A stretch of DNA of 60,000 nucleotides from Bolinopsis microptera. Its lineage: Eukaryota > Ctenophora > Tentaculata > Lobata > Bolinopsidae. Both the position numbers and the translations under genes were made by a program. This document shows positions 45,701-57,010 of this stretch, piece after piece (positions within the stretch are counted from its first letter, which is position 1; each line of letters starts with the position of its first letter). The notes beneath the pieces were generated by a model. The model was not told the origin of the DNA and searched no databases. It worked only from the letters and a program-made list of their open reading frames with translations. The stretch lies in NCBI RefSeq assembly GCF_026151205.1, contig NC_087072.1, positions 8,803,669-8,863,668 of the forward strand. The letters are read 5' to 3'.

Positions 45701-46209
45701 TACGAGCAGTTATGCCGGGCTACGTGAATTACTATTACAAGGACGGTAAGCTTCCGGATCATACTAAAACTACGTTTAAAGAGTACGAAATATTATCTGT
45801 ACACGGGGTCATCATAAAAAATGCTCTGACTCTGATGCACAAGATAACTTACATGCCTGGCCTTCTGCCGTCGTCGATAAAAGACTTATTTCCTCCCGAT
45901 ATACCAAAGTATGGCACGTCTTATGACGACAATATCGACTGGCTAAAAACGTTCTCTCAACCAGATCTACGCGCTAGTGTTCTGTATAAAGGTCCTATAT
46001 TAGCTATTACCGAGCACAACATTAGTCGCATAACTTGCCCATCTAGCATTTTCTCAATAAGCATATATAAGAAATCAGCGAAGCGTGTAATGATAGAACT
46101 ACAAAGCTCAGGAAACGATGAAGAATGGCCACCTTTTCTGTTACATAATTTACCCGGGCTACGTAAATCGACAAGATCAGGCACACAACAAATCAACTAC
46201 CGAGAATAA
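42739..46209 (+). pseudogene. LINE ORF2: PHD-like finger, endonuclease, reverse transcriptase; two frameshifts
   Basis: ATG at 42739. A C4HC3 PHD-like finger follows (C-TA-C...C-AW-C-EGHV-H-RK-C...C-IR-C, about 42787-42904). The apurinic-type endonuclease has SLNIRSL, CFNETN, SGRGGGLAIYI, NLYRSPS, HGDANIDL and DISDH (about 43155-43830). Reverse transcriptase has VTPIHKGG, NYRPISLL, FRPGRSC, LLDYSKAFD, GVPQGSILGPLLF, and YADD at 45221-45232, then the thumb and ICR-like C-terminus. Breaks: a one-base-type shift near 44635, and a second at about 45238-45271 caused by a tandem 17-bp duplication of ACATTATTATCACCGGA. Motif style fits the CR1/L2/Jockey group. It ends in TAA at 46207-46209. Confidence 0.85.
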
Positions 46210-46562
46210 ACTAAGGAATAAATAAAACCAGACGGTTAGCACACTAGTCACTATCAACCATATGCCACTTTTTTCACTGCCCATTCACTGTCATATTAAT
46301 AGCATCATATAGATAGCGCTAGCAGGTGCTGATAAGACATGGGCTCAGTTATTCTTTTTTGTTTTAACCTCAAGTAGCTTATAAAACAGTGCGTGTGATC
46401 ATCTGTCGTATCAAATCAAATTATTTGTCACTATATGTTAATAAATCATGATATACAAGTTTTAATTTTTAAAGTTTCTGTTTTTGTTTTTAATGAATAG
46501 ACGTAATCAACATTTTCAATTTTCATATTCACGCATATTAAATAAAATTATATTGTTATGTA

Positions 46563-47800
46563 TTATATTATTTTGTAAACATTGGCCGGGTATAAAAAAC
46601 CGGTCCCTAAACAAACAGATCAAATGGTAGAGCTATTATTTTCATCGTTAGTTTACGGTATACATATTTCTAAATAGATGACGTGTTTATTGACTTTCTT
46701 TTATCTTGGGAAAATGAAAAAATGAGGTTAACTATCACATTTTGGTACCGGGCCGTAGGGAATACACATACGATTCTTACTTATGTAATGTACCACAATA
46801 TCGCAGTGAGGTATCTTTTGGTATCGCAATGCCTACAACTATAATCACGTGACAAAGGTGATTTGAACTGACTATATTTTAGTAGAAGATTTTATCCGTA
46901 AATGGCTAAAAAATGAGGTTAACCTCTCATTTTTTGAATATCTGACCAGTCAAATACATGTTAACCTCAAAAACTTAATCGTTACACTGTGGAAATGTTT
47001 TACTACATATATAATAACATATTAATAAACCAATCCCAGTATTATATGGTCTAAAGCGAGGTTAACAACCAATTTTTTACTACTTTTAAGCAGTAAGTGT
47101 TTACAAGAAGTCTTGGTTAACCTCATTTTTTACAAAACAAGGACATCAACTACTGAAAGTGGCTAAAATCATTAAGGGGATGGCTAGGTCTGATCAAGCA
47201 AACGTTGTTAAGTGTATAGAAAGTCCTAACTAACGAACTGTGATACATTCCAGTGAATATTCAAAATTTTGAAAACACTAAATTGCATCTATCTCAAAAC
47301 ACATTTTGTGACTTTCAGTTCCTTTCGATTCCTTAGTTGAGAAGACCAGCCACCCTCTGATATTGTGATTTGGTACAGTGGTTTCTTGGACAAGTATCTA
47401 GATATTAGGTGCAGCGATTTTTTTATTCGACTCGTTTCTCGATTTATGAGGTTAACCAATTAAATTTTCCGAATTTTTGACATGGTTAACCTCATAATTC
47501 GAGAACCGAGTCAAATAAAAAAGATCGCTGCACCATAAATGAGGATAAATGTCCAAGGAACCACTGTACCAAACCTCAAGATCAGGGAGTGGCCGGTTTT
47601 CTCAACTAAGGAATCGAAAGGTCAAAAAAGTTACAGCCGTTTAAAGATCCAGTTTAACATGTAATTACAGGTAAACCTCAAAATTTAGCGCGCGATAGCT
47701 CAGAAGCGCAAGGTCAGATTTTGATCCGGTTTTTTTCTTCTTGTTTGTCTCCAACAGCTATTATCAAATATGTGAAAACTAGAAAATTGCCATTTCCCCC
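46563..47800. repeat. Right flank of host transposon with GAGGTTAACCTC motifs and a foldback
   Basis: GAGGTTAACC or GGTTAACCTC sites appear near 46723, 46914, 46965, 47058, 47114, 47446 and 47496. A large imperfect inverted repeat has arms 47318-47443 and about 47485-47620 (CTTTCGATTCCTTAGTTGAG against CTCAACTAAGGAATCGAAAG), with motif copies at the loop. A C homopolymer precedes the right end. Confidence 0.65.
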
Positions 47801-47824
47801 CCCCCCCCCCCCCATCTGGCCTTA

Positions 47825-48525
47825 ATCAGTGAAGAATGCATGCTGGTGTATTTCCCAGTAAAACTACTAAACTCTTTTTAATAGTCCATAACATCCAAGT
47901 AAGCAAGTACCTGTTAAGGGTAGAAATTGAGGATTTATCGAGACCAACACGATACAGTCCTCGATGTGTGTGCTATCTTTAAGTCAGCTTTATCTGCTTC
48001 TCAGCTTCTGTAATCAGGTGTTGAAACCTCCCCATCCCCAAAATTAGTTTCAAGAATTAACAAGAATATTAAACTATTTCCACTACATAACCTTTTCAAT
48101 TATCAAGTTCTCATGAAAAGTGCTCAGAGCTAAGTTTTATGTATTGGCAAGGATATTGCACCATTTCCCATAATATAGTTATGGCAGCTGTTTAATTCTC
48201 CATGAATGTTTCTCCGAGATCATAATAAAATATTTTAAACTTCAACACACATTCCTGCTCATACAAAGACATCGATCGATGCCCTGGTATCATTCAATGT
48301 CTTTGATAAACAGAAAATATTCACTTCTTACCTATAAGCACACATTTTGGCAGGAATGTATAGGAAAACACTGACCCTGAAAAAGATCACTAGATCATTT
48401 TAAAGTTCTAAAGCTTCTAGGAATGACAAATATTTTGTTTCAATATTAATTTAAAAAGGATAGTTCTTAGTCTATTCACTGTATTTACTATTTAAGATAT
48501 TATTATTCTTCATTAATTAACTAAC
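47825..48525. other. Spacer, no gene seen
   Basis: AT-rich DNA between the transposon end and the minus-strand exons. ACATCGATCGATG near 48270 is a short palindrome. Confidence 0.4.
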
Positions 48526-48684
48526 CTAATTCACAAGTCAGAGTCTTATCCCCGGACACGATTGCAAATCTGCTAGGTTTCTCAAATCTCACTGTAAGAA
48601 CAGTTCCTACTGGTACTGGTAACTCTGGTGTTAAGTCTGCTACTCCAGAGAATGCTGAACTATCAAAGCTGTTGCACTCTGAAG
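48526..48684 (-). CDS. Orphan Sushi-like exon
   Basis: Phase 1-1 exon with acceptor AACTTTAG and donor GTTAGT. It encodes SECNSFDSSAFSGVADLTPE, VPVGTVLTVRF and FAIVSGDKTLTCEL. Cys at each end with G/S-rich strands matches the first half to three quarters of a Sushi domain; the last Cys would be in the next exon. Its downstream partner is not visible locally. Confidence 0.5.
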
Positions 48685-48843
48685 CTAAAGTTCATTTCGT
48701 TATGATTCATACGATATTAGTATTATAAGTTTACTGGATTTCTGTGTGTTTTGAAGTTTCCAAAATATTGTTTTTCAGGAGAGTTCCTCGCCAATCAAAT
48801 AAAATAATTTTATAAACACATTTATTTTTGTTATTGCTCTTAC

Positions 48844-48960
48844 CCAATTCTCCTGTTACCACAATTTCAGCCACAGCTAAGAGTAAGTTTCCTGTACTCT
48901 TGCTGAGTTTCAGAGTGTTTCCTTCAGTGTTACAGATCAGTGTGTAGATCTGGTCTGCCT
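48844..48960 (-). CDS. Orphan exon: C-terminal half of a galactose-binding-like domain, abutting a MITE
   Basis: Open frame reading ADQIYTLICNTEGNTLKLSK then STGNLLLAVAEIVVTGELG, with donor GTAAGA. It parallels the second half of the exon 26322-25903 (SFTLTVYTEG...KLEARGNFAVYEIVI). Its upstream end meets the remnant MITE at 48963-49024, which provides CTAGAG as the only acceptor. The N-terminal half of the domain is therefore missing or elsewhere, so this may be a decaying gene or an exon with a repeat-derived splice site. Confidence 0.5.
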
Positions 48961-48962
48961 CT

Positions 48963-49024
48963 CTAGATCGGTGAGATGCGCTACTGTGCCGCGCCGAGCT
49001 GAGATGAATTGCCATCGTCAATTA
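48963..49024. mobile_element. Truncated MITE end
   Basis: GATGCGCTACTGTGCCGCGC...GAGCTGAGATGAATTGCCAT and CGTCAATTAA match the right half of the intact MITE at 50200-50491 with a few changes. Only about 60 bp of one end is left. Confidence 0.7.
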
Positions 49025-49219
49025 ATCTACACTCGACTGTCACGTGAATTTTTATGCTGTTCTGTAGCCTGGCCCTTCGATATGAACAACTATTCGAAAC
49101 CATAACCCTCTAATCTAATTCTAATTAATGATCCCAACCCTAACCCAATCTCTGATTCTCTAACAAAATTATTTGCTGAAAACCTAACCCTAACGAGAAA
49201 TTAGACCAAATTCCTTATG

Positions 49220-50110
49220 CGCTCATATCATTATCAAGTGATCGAGACAGTTTTTTGCCAATATCTCGCCAGGGGAGCATAAGCCATATGTGGGCCTGAT
49301 TCGGAATCAGTGTCCGAAAATATATCGATTCAACTGTTATGTCAGAGGCTCTCATACGAATAGTTCGGGTAGTTCTTTTTATTAATCTATTACAATTGTA
49401 AATGAATGGGAAAAGCGAGCGACCGATTTCATTCTCGGTATCATTTTGCATTTGCGGACGATTATTCAAATGAATATCATTTCCTTTTGTTTGGGAAAGA
49501 GAGACACTGGCAGCAGTCCAATCTCCCATGATCAGGGGTTTTGGTCAAATCAGGGGTTTTGGTCAAATATCATCTTTTTTTATTATAATGTCAGGGTACT
49601 TTAAAAAGTCGAAATGTAAACTCATAAATTCACTAATAAGGATGAAGGAAGTTATTTCAACGATTTCGAAATTTTACCTTTGAAAAAATTTCCTTGTGTT
49701 TAGCTAGGTAGGTACATTTGTCGATAACTGACGGAATATGGCACTTTTTACTCATTCATGTTGGCATTAAATTCATTTATAATGCCATGCATTTAACTGT
49801 CATGGGAAAACAAAATTTTTTCGAAATCACGAATGAGCAAAATTTTCACCTTGCGCACGTGCAAACTTTTGAGCGGACGTTGCGTGCGCATACAATATTT
49901 TAAAAGATTTCACAAAGGACTTAGATCACAACGGGAGTCCAAAGTTGACAGAAAATGGTGAAAATAACAATTTTCAGTGATTTTAGCAATTTTCTATCAA
50001 TTTGGGCGTGTCCCCACGTGTTATGTGCAACTTTTCGATTTTCAACTAGCCTAATGCACAATATAGACTTAACTGAGCTCTACAACCCAAGACATGGCCC
50101 AACACCAAAG
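49220..50110. mobile_element. Dispersed element, copy 2 (opposite orientation to 29570-30510)
   Basis: Reverse complement of copy 1: ACCGATTTCATTCTCGGTAT, TTGTTTGGGAAAGAGAGACA, TTGAGCGGACGTTGCGTGCG, GGGCGTGTCCCCACGTG and CAACCCAAGACATGGCCCA. Here the terminal foldback of copy 1 is present only once (49410-49560), so the palindrome in copy 1 is a later inverted duplication or was lost here. Confidence 0.65.
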
Positions 50111-50199
50111 AAAATTTGACGGATGTTACTCGTCTAAATTTCTTCCATCTTCGAAGTAGCATGATCAATGATGTGATGTCATAATTTTTACTTACTTAC

Positions 50200-50491
50200 T
50201 TAATTGACGATTTCAATTCATCGCAGCTCGGTGCAGCACAGTAGCGCATTGCGGTACAACTTACGTACTTACTTACTTACACTGTGTAACAATTGTTGAT
50301 AAAAATGCTGCACCACGAGTGCTTTTTTGGCGCAAATTTTTAGTTTTTGGCCTATAACTTTCATTGTAGCGCCATGCGTTACTAAACCGCGCCGCGCATC
50401 CAATAATGCTTCTCGCAACTTCTCTTCGTTAGATCAGCGGAATGCGCTACTAGGCCTCGCCGAGCTGCGAAGAATTGACATCGTCAATTAA
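50200..50491. mobile_element. 292-bp MITE
   Basis: Inverted ends TTAATTGACGATTTCAATTC (50200) and GAATTGACATCGTCAATTAA (to 50491), followed inward by CGCAGCTCGG / CCGAGCTGCG. The inner half has another inverted pair (GTAGCGCATTGC / GCGGAATGCGCTAC). No ORF. A TTAC-repeat patch flanks and partly enters the left side. Confidence 0.75.
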
Positions 50492-50629
50492 AACTTTCAC
50501 AGTTTTGGTTATTACGGAATAATTGTTTTGGAATCGCAATCAGCTCATATCATCGAAACGAAACTTTTAGTACTAATATCACAATATATAAAGGAACATT
50601 ATTTTCACATATTTAAAACCTGGACACAA

Positions 50630-51000
50630 CCCAGGAAAAGTTACCGGCTGGTGGTGGTACTAGAGTTGGTTTAATTTAAACAGACGGCTTGACCTCGCGC
50701 GCGACAACAATGAACAAGCATGATTTGCACGCGTGGCGATTCCAATGTTCAGGCAGCTACCACGTGACACAATTCAGCCAACCAGAGTACAGGAATCCGC
50801 AAAGTTAAAGTTACAAACTTTTGATCGGCCTGAAAGGGGACTTTTCTGGAGATTTTGAGATAACTCAACAATTACGTTGTCTTGAATTTTCCTCCTGGAG
50901 AGGTAACGTTACTTTTAAAAGAGGAACATGTTACAAAAAACCGGAAGTCTCCAACTCTTTTACTTTCAAAGTTAAGCCCCATCCGGTCAGGGTTCCTGGG
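50630..51000. repeat. Satellite monomer A, copy 1 (371 bp)
   Basis: Starts CCCAGGAAAAG and ends GGTTCCTGGG, giving an 8-bp inverted terminus (CCCAGGAA/TTCCTGGG). It contains the CGCGCGCGACAACAATGAAC segment and a 63-codon frame starting at a TTG, which I do not regard as a gene. Confidence 0.9.
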
Positions 51001-52055
51001 TATAGAACCTAGGCGCGTTTAAAAGAATTTGCACTTCATTTTAAAACGTTCACTTTGACAAACCATAACTCTCCACCAATCAAGTCAAATTTCAATTTTA
51101 AAATATCAAAAGAAAGTAGAGAATTTCGCCAACAAGAAAGGGGACTCCTGGATGGGTAGGTAAAAACGCGATCTTCGCCCTCAAAATCGACTTTTAAAAC
51201 TTCATACATTTTCCGCCGAAATTATGAGTCTTATATCGCAAAACATTCCCTTACCTCCCTGCAACCCCCCCCCCCCCCCCCCCTTCCACTCCCCCCCCTT
51301 CCTTCTGCTTTCTTTTGCAGCTGAACTATGAACTCTCAGCTTTCTCGCCTATAATAGAACCTAGGCGCGTTTAAAAGAATTTGCACTTCATTTTAAAACG
51401 TTCACTTTGACAAACCATAACTCTCCACCAATCAAGTCAAATTTCAATTTTAAAATATCAAAAGAAAGTAGAGAATTTCGCCAACAAGAAAGGGGACTCC
51501 TGGATGGGTAGGTAAAAACGCGATCTTCGCCCTCAAAATCGACTTTTAAAACTTCATACATTTTCCGCCGAAATTATGAGTCTTATATCGCAAAACATTC
51601 CCTTACCTCCCTGCAACCCCCCCCCCCCCCCCCCCCCTTCCACTCCCCCCCCTTCCTTCTGCTTTCTTTTGCAGCTGAACTATGAACTCTCAGCTTTCTC
51701 GCCTATAATAGAACCTAGGCGCGTTTAAAAGAATTTGCACTTCATTTTAAAACGTTCACTTTGACAAACCATAACTCTCCACCAATCAAGTCAAATTTCA
51801 ATTTTAAAATATCAAAAGAAAGTAGAGAATTTCGCCAACAAGAAAGGGGACTCCTGGATGGGTAGGTAAAAACGCGATCTTCGCCCTCAAAATCGACTTT
51901 TAAAACTTCATACATTTTCCGCCGAAATTATGAGTCTTATATCGCAAAACATTCCCTTACCTCCCTGCAACCCCCCCCCCCCCCCTTCCACTCCCCCCCC
52001 CCTTCCTTCTGCTTTCTTTTGCAGCTGAACTATGAACTCTCAGCTTTCTCGCCTA
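51001..52055. repeat. Satellite B monomers, three copies
   Basis: Units of 352-354 bp starting at 51004, 51356 and 51710 (AGAACCTAGGCGCGTTTAAA). Each ends with a pyrimidine-rich block (two C homopolymers of variable length, TTCCTTCTGCTTTCTTTTGC) and CTCAGCTTTCTCGCCTA. Confidence 0.9.
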
Positions 52056-52426
52056 CCCAGGAAAAGTTACCGGCTGGTGGTGGTACTAGAGTTGGTTTAA
52101 TTTAAACAGACGGCTTGACCTCGCGCGCGACAACAATGAACAAGCATGATTTGCACGCGTGGCGATTCCAATGTTCAGGCAGCTACCACGTGACACAATT
52201 CAGCCAACCAGAGTACAGGAATCCGCAAAGTTAAAGTTACAAACTTTTGATCGGCCTGAAAGGGGACTTTTCTGGAGATTTTGAGATAACTCAACAATTA
52301 CGTTGTCTTGAATTTTCCTCCTGGAGAGGTAACGTTACTTTTAAAAGAGGAACATGTTACAAAAAACCGGAAGTCTCCAACTCTTTTACTTTCAAAGTTA
52401 AGCCCCATCCGGTCAGGGTTCCTGGG
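52056..52426. repeat. Satellite monomer A, copy 2
   Basis: Same 371-bp unit as 50630-51000. Here it sits inside a B-B junction: left flank GCCTA, right flank TATAGAACC, against GCCTATAATAGAACC where A is absent. Confidence 0.9.
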
Positions 52427-55400
52427 TATAGAACCTAGGCGCGTTTAAAAGAATTTGCACTTCATTTTAAAACGTTCACTTTGACAAACCATAACTCTCC
52501 ACCAATCAAGTCAAATTTCAATTTTAAAATATCAAAAGAAAGTAGAGAATTTCGCCAACAAGAAAGGGGACTCCTGGATGGGTAGGTAAAAACGCGATCT
52601 TCGCCCTCAAAATCGACTTTTAAAACTTCATACATTTTCCGCCGAAATTATGAGTCTTATATCGCAAAACATTCCCTTACCTCCCTGCAACCCCCCCCCC
52701 CCCCCCCCTTCCACTCCCCCCCCTTCCTTCTGCTTTCTTTTGCAGCTGAACTATGAACTCTCAGCTTTCTCGCCTATAATAGAACCTAGGCGCGTTTAAA
52801 AGAATTTGCACTTCATTTTAAAACGTTCACTTTGACAAACCATAACTCTCCACCAATCAAGTCAAATTTCAATTTTAAAATATCAAAAGAAAGTAGAGAA
52901 TTTCGCCAACAAGAAAGGGGACTCCTGGATGGGTAGGTAAAAACGCGATCTTCGCCCTCAAAATCGACTTTTAAAACTTCATACATTTTCCGCCGAAATT
53001 ATGAGTCTTATATCGCAAAACATTCCCTTACCTCCCTGCAACCCCCCCCCCCCCCCCTTCCACTCCCCCCCCCCTTCCTTCTGCTTTCTTTTGCAGCTGA
53101 ACTATGAACTCTCAGCTTTCTCGCCTATAATAGAACCTAGGCGCGTTTAAAAGAATTTGCACTTCATTTTAAAACGTTCACTTTGACAAACCATAACTCT
53201 CCACCAATCAAGTCAAATTTCAATTTTAAAATATCAAAAGAAAGTAGAGAATTTCGCCAACAAGAAAGGGGACTCCTGGATGGGTAGGTAAAAACGCGAT
53301 CTTCGCCCTCAAAATCGACTTTTAAAACTTCATACATTTTCCGCCGAAATTATGAGTCTTATATCGCAAAACATTCCCTTACCTCCCTGCAACCCCCCCC
53401 CCCCCCCCCTTCCACTCCCCCCCCCTTCCTTCTGCTTTCTTTTGCAGCTGAACTATGAACTCTCAGCTTTCTCGCCTATAATAGAACCTAGGCGCGTTTA
53501 AAAGAATTTGCACTTCATTTTAAAACGTTCACTTTGACAAACCATAACTCTCCACCAATCAAGTCAAATTTCAATTTTAAAATATCAAAAGAAAGTAGAG
53601 AATTTCGCCAACAAGAAAGGGGACTCCTGGATGGGTAGGTAAAAACGCGATCTTCGCCCTCAAAATCGACTTTTAAAACTTCATACATTTTCCGCCGAAA
53701 TTATGAGTCTTATATCGCAAAACATTCCCTTACCTCCCTGCAACCCCCCCCCCCCCCCCTTCCACTCCCCCCCCCTTCCTTCTGCTTTCTTTTGCAGCTG
53801 AACTATGAACTCTCAGCTTTCTCGCCTATAATAGAACCTAGGCGCGTTTAAAAGAATTTGCACTTCATTTTAAAACGTTCACTTTGACAAACCATAACTC
53901 TCCACCAATCAAGTCAAATTTCAATTTTAAAATATCAAAAGAAAGTAGAGAATTTCGCCAACAAGAAAGGGGACTCCTGGATGGGTAGGTAAAAACGCGA
54001 TCTTCGCCCTCAAAATCGACTTTTAAAACTTCATACATTTTCCGCCGAAATTATGAGTCTTATATCGCAAAACATTCCCTTACCTCCCTGCAACCCCCCC
54101 CCCCCCCCCCCTTCCACTCCCCCCCCCTTCCTTCTGCTTTCTTTTGCAGCTGAACTATGAACTCTCAGCTTTCTCGCCTATAATAGAACCTAGGCGCGTT
54201 TAAAAGAATTTGCACTTCATTTTAAAACGTTCACTTTGACAAACCATAACTCTCCACCAATCAAGTCAAATTTCAATTTTAAAATATCAAAAGAAAGTAG
54301 AGAATTTCGCCAACAAGAAAGGGGACTCCTGGATGGGTAGGTAAAAACGCGATCTTCGCCCTCAAAATCGACTTTTAAAACTTCATACATTTTCCGCCGA
54401 AATTATGAGTCTTATATCGCAAAACATTCCCTTACCTCCCTGCAACCCCCCCCCCCCCCCCCTTCCACTCCCCCCCCCCTTCCTTCTGCTTTCTTTTGCA
54501 GCTGAACTATGAACTCTCAGCTTTCTCGCCTATAATAGAACCTAGGCGCGTTTAAAAGAATTTGCACTTCATTTTAAAACGTTCACTTTGACAAACCATA
54601 ACTCTCCACCAATCAAGTCAAATTTCAATTTTAAAATATCAAAAGAAAGTAGAGAATTTCGCCAACAAGAAAGGGGACTCCTGGATGGGTAGGTAAAAAC
54701 GCGATCTTCGCCCTCAAAATCGACTTTTAAAACTTCATACATTTTCCGCCGAAATTATGAGTCTTATATCGCAAAACATTCCCTTACCTCCCTGCAACCC
54801 CCCCCCCCCCCCCTTCCACTCCCCCCCCCTTCCTTCTGCTTTCTTTTGCAGCTGAACTATGAACTCTCAGCTTTCTCGCCTATAATAGAACCTAGGCGCG
54901 TTTAAAAGAATTTGCACTTCATTTTAAAACGTTCACTTTGACAAACCATAACTCTCCACCAATCAAGTCAAATTTCAATTTTAAAATATCAAAAGAAAGT
55001 AGAGAATTTCGCCAACAAGAAAGGGGACTCCTGGATGGGTAGGTAAAAACGCGATCTTCGCCCTCAAAATCGACTTTTAAAACTTCATACATTTTCCGCC
55101 GAAATTATGAGTCTTATATCGCAAAACATTCCCTTACCTCCCTGCAACCCCCCCCCCCCCCCCCTTCCACTCCCCCCCCCCTTCCTTCTGCTTTCTTTTG
55201 CAGCTGAACTATGAACTCTCAGCTTTCTCGCCTATAATAGAACCTAGGCGCGTTTAAAAGAATTTGCACTTCATTTTAAAACGTTCACTTTGACAAACCA
55301 TAACTCTCCACCAATCAAGTCAAATTTCAATTTTAAAATATCAAAAGAAAGTAGAGAATTTCGCCAACAAGAAAGGGGACTCCTGGATGGGTAGGTAAAA

Positions 55401-55583
55401 ACGCGATCTTCGCCCTCAAAATCGACTTTTAAAACTTCATACATTTTCCGCCGAAATTATGAGTCTTATATCGCAAAACATTCCCTTACCTCCCTGCAAC
55501 CCCCCCCCCCCCTTCCACTCCCCCCCCCCCTTCCTTCTGCTTTCTTTTGCAGCTGAACTATGAACTCTCAGCTTTCTCGCCTA
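52427..55583. repeat. Satellite B monomers, nine copies
   Basis: Longest uninterrupted B run in the window, 3,157 bp. Copies vary almost only in the two C tracts. Confidence 0.9.
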
Positions 55584-55954
55584 CCCAGGAAAAGTTACCG
55601 GCTGGTGGTGGTACTAGAGTTGGTTTAATTTAAACAGACGGCTTGACCTCGCGCGCGACAACAATGAACAAGCATGATTTGCACGCGTGGCGATTCCAAT
55701 GTTCAGGCAGCTACCACGTGACACAATTCAGCCAACCAGAGTACAGGAATCCGCAAAGTTAAAGTTACAAACTTTTGATCGGCCTGAAAGGGGACTTTTC
55801 TGGAGATTTTGAGATAACTCAACAATTACGTTGTCTTGAATTTTCCTCCTGGAGAGGTAACGTTACTTTTAAAAGAGGAACATGTTACAAAAAACCGGAA
55901 GTCTCCAACTCTTTTACTTTCAAAGTTAAGCCCCATCCGGTCAGGGTTCCTGGG
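55584..55954. repeat. Satellite monomer A, copy 3
   Basis: 371 bp, same ends and same insertion point in B as copy 2. Confidence 0.9.
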
Positions 55955-57010
55955 TATAGAACCTAGGCGCGTTTAAAAGAATTTGCACTTCATTTTAAAA
56001 CGTTCACTTTGACAAACCATAACTCTCCACCAATCAAGTCAAATTTCAATTTTAAAATATCAAAAGAAAGTAGAGAATTTCGCCAACAAGAAAGGGGACT
56101 CCTGGATGGGTAGGTAAAAACGCGATCTTCGCCCTCAAAATCGACTTTTAAAACTTCATACATTTTCCGCCGAAATTATGAGTCTTATATCGCAAAACAT
56201 TCCCTTACCTCCCTGCAACCCCCCCCCCCCCCCCCCCCTTCCACTCCCCCCCCTTCCTTCTGCTTTCTTTTGCAGCTGAACTATGAACTCTCAGCTTTCT
56301 CGCCTATAATAGAACCTAGGCGCGTTTAAAAGAATTTGCACTTCATTTTAAAACGTTCACTTTGACAAACCATAACTCTCCACCAATCAAGTCAAATTTC
56401 AATTTTAAAATATCAAAAGAAAGTAGAGAATTTCGCCAACAAGAAAGGGGACTCCTGGATGGGTAGGTAAAAACGCGATCTTCGCCCTCAAAATCGACTT
56501 TTAAAACTTCATACATTTTCCGCCGAAATTATGAGTCTTATATCGCAAAACATTCCCTTACCTCCCTGCAACCCCCCCCCCCCCCCCCCCTTCCACTCCC
56601 CCCCCCCCCTTCCTTCTGCTTTCTTTTGCAGCTGAACTATGAACTCTCAGCTTTCTCGCCTATAATAGAACCTAGGCGCGTTTAAAAGAATTTGCACTTC
56701 ATTTTAAAACGTTCACTTTGACAAACCATAACTCTCCACCAATCAAGTCAAATTTCAATTTTAAAATATCAAAAGAAAGTAGAGAATTTCGCCAACAAGA
56801 AAGGGGACTCCTGGATGGGTAGGTAAAAACGCGATCTTCGCCCTCAAAATCGACTTTTAAAACTTCATACATTTTCCGCCGAAATTATGAGTCTTATATC
56901 GCAAAACATTCCCTTACCTCCCTGCAACCCCCCCCCCCCTTCCACTCCCCCCCCCCCTTCCTTCTGCTTTCTTTTGCAGCTGAACTATGAACTCTCAGCT
57001 TTCTCGCCTA
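55955..57010. repeat. Satellite B monomers, three copies
   Basis: Three B units between A3 and A4; C tracts of different lengths in each. Confidence 0.9.

Larger units (their letters stand above)
39930..46560 (+). mobile_element. Nearly full-length non-LTR retrotransposon (LINE, CR1/Jockey-like)
   Basis: Two ORFs on one strand, separated by 810 bases: ORF1 40021-41892 and ORF2 42739-46209. No LTRs. The ends are placed only roughly, between the subterminal GAGGTTAACCTC motifs of the host transposon; a 16-18 bp direct duplication (CAGTGTAGCTTTATCTATC) lies near the 5' side at about 39910-39945. ORF1 is intact; ORF2 has two frameshifts, so this copy is probably unable to move by itself. The 3' part after 46209 is AT-rich. 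Confidence 0.8.
39567..47824. mobile_element. DNA transposon with TTAAGGCCAGA termini hosting a nested LINE
   Basis: Left end TTAAGGCCAGAGGGGGGG at 39567 and right end ...CCCCATCTGGCCTTAA to 47824 are inverted. Palindromic GAGGTTAACCTC or half-sites occur in both flanks (39740-39885 and 46720-47680), and none was noticed in the LINE ORFs between, so the flanks belong to one element split by the LINE. Without the LINE it would be roughly 1.6 kb. No own transposase is seen. Confidence 0.6.
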
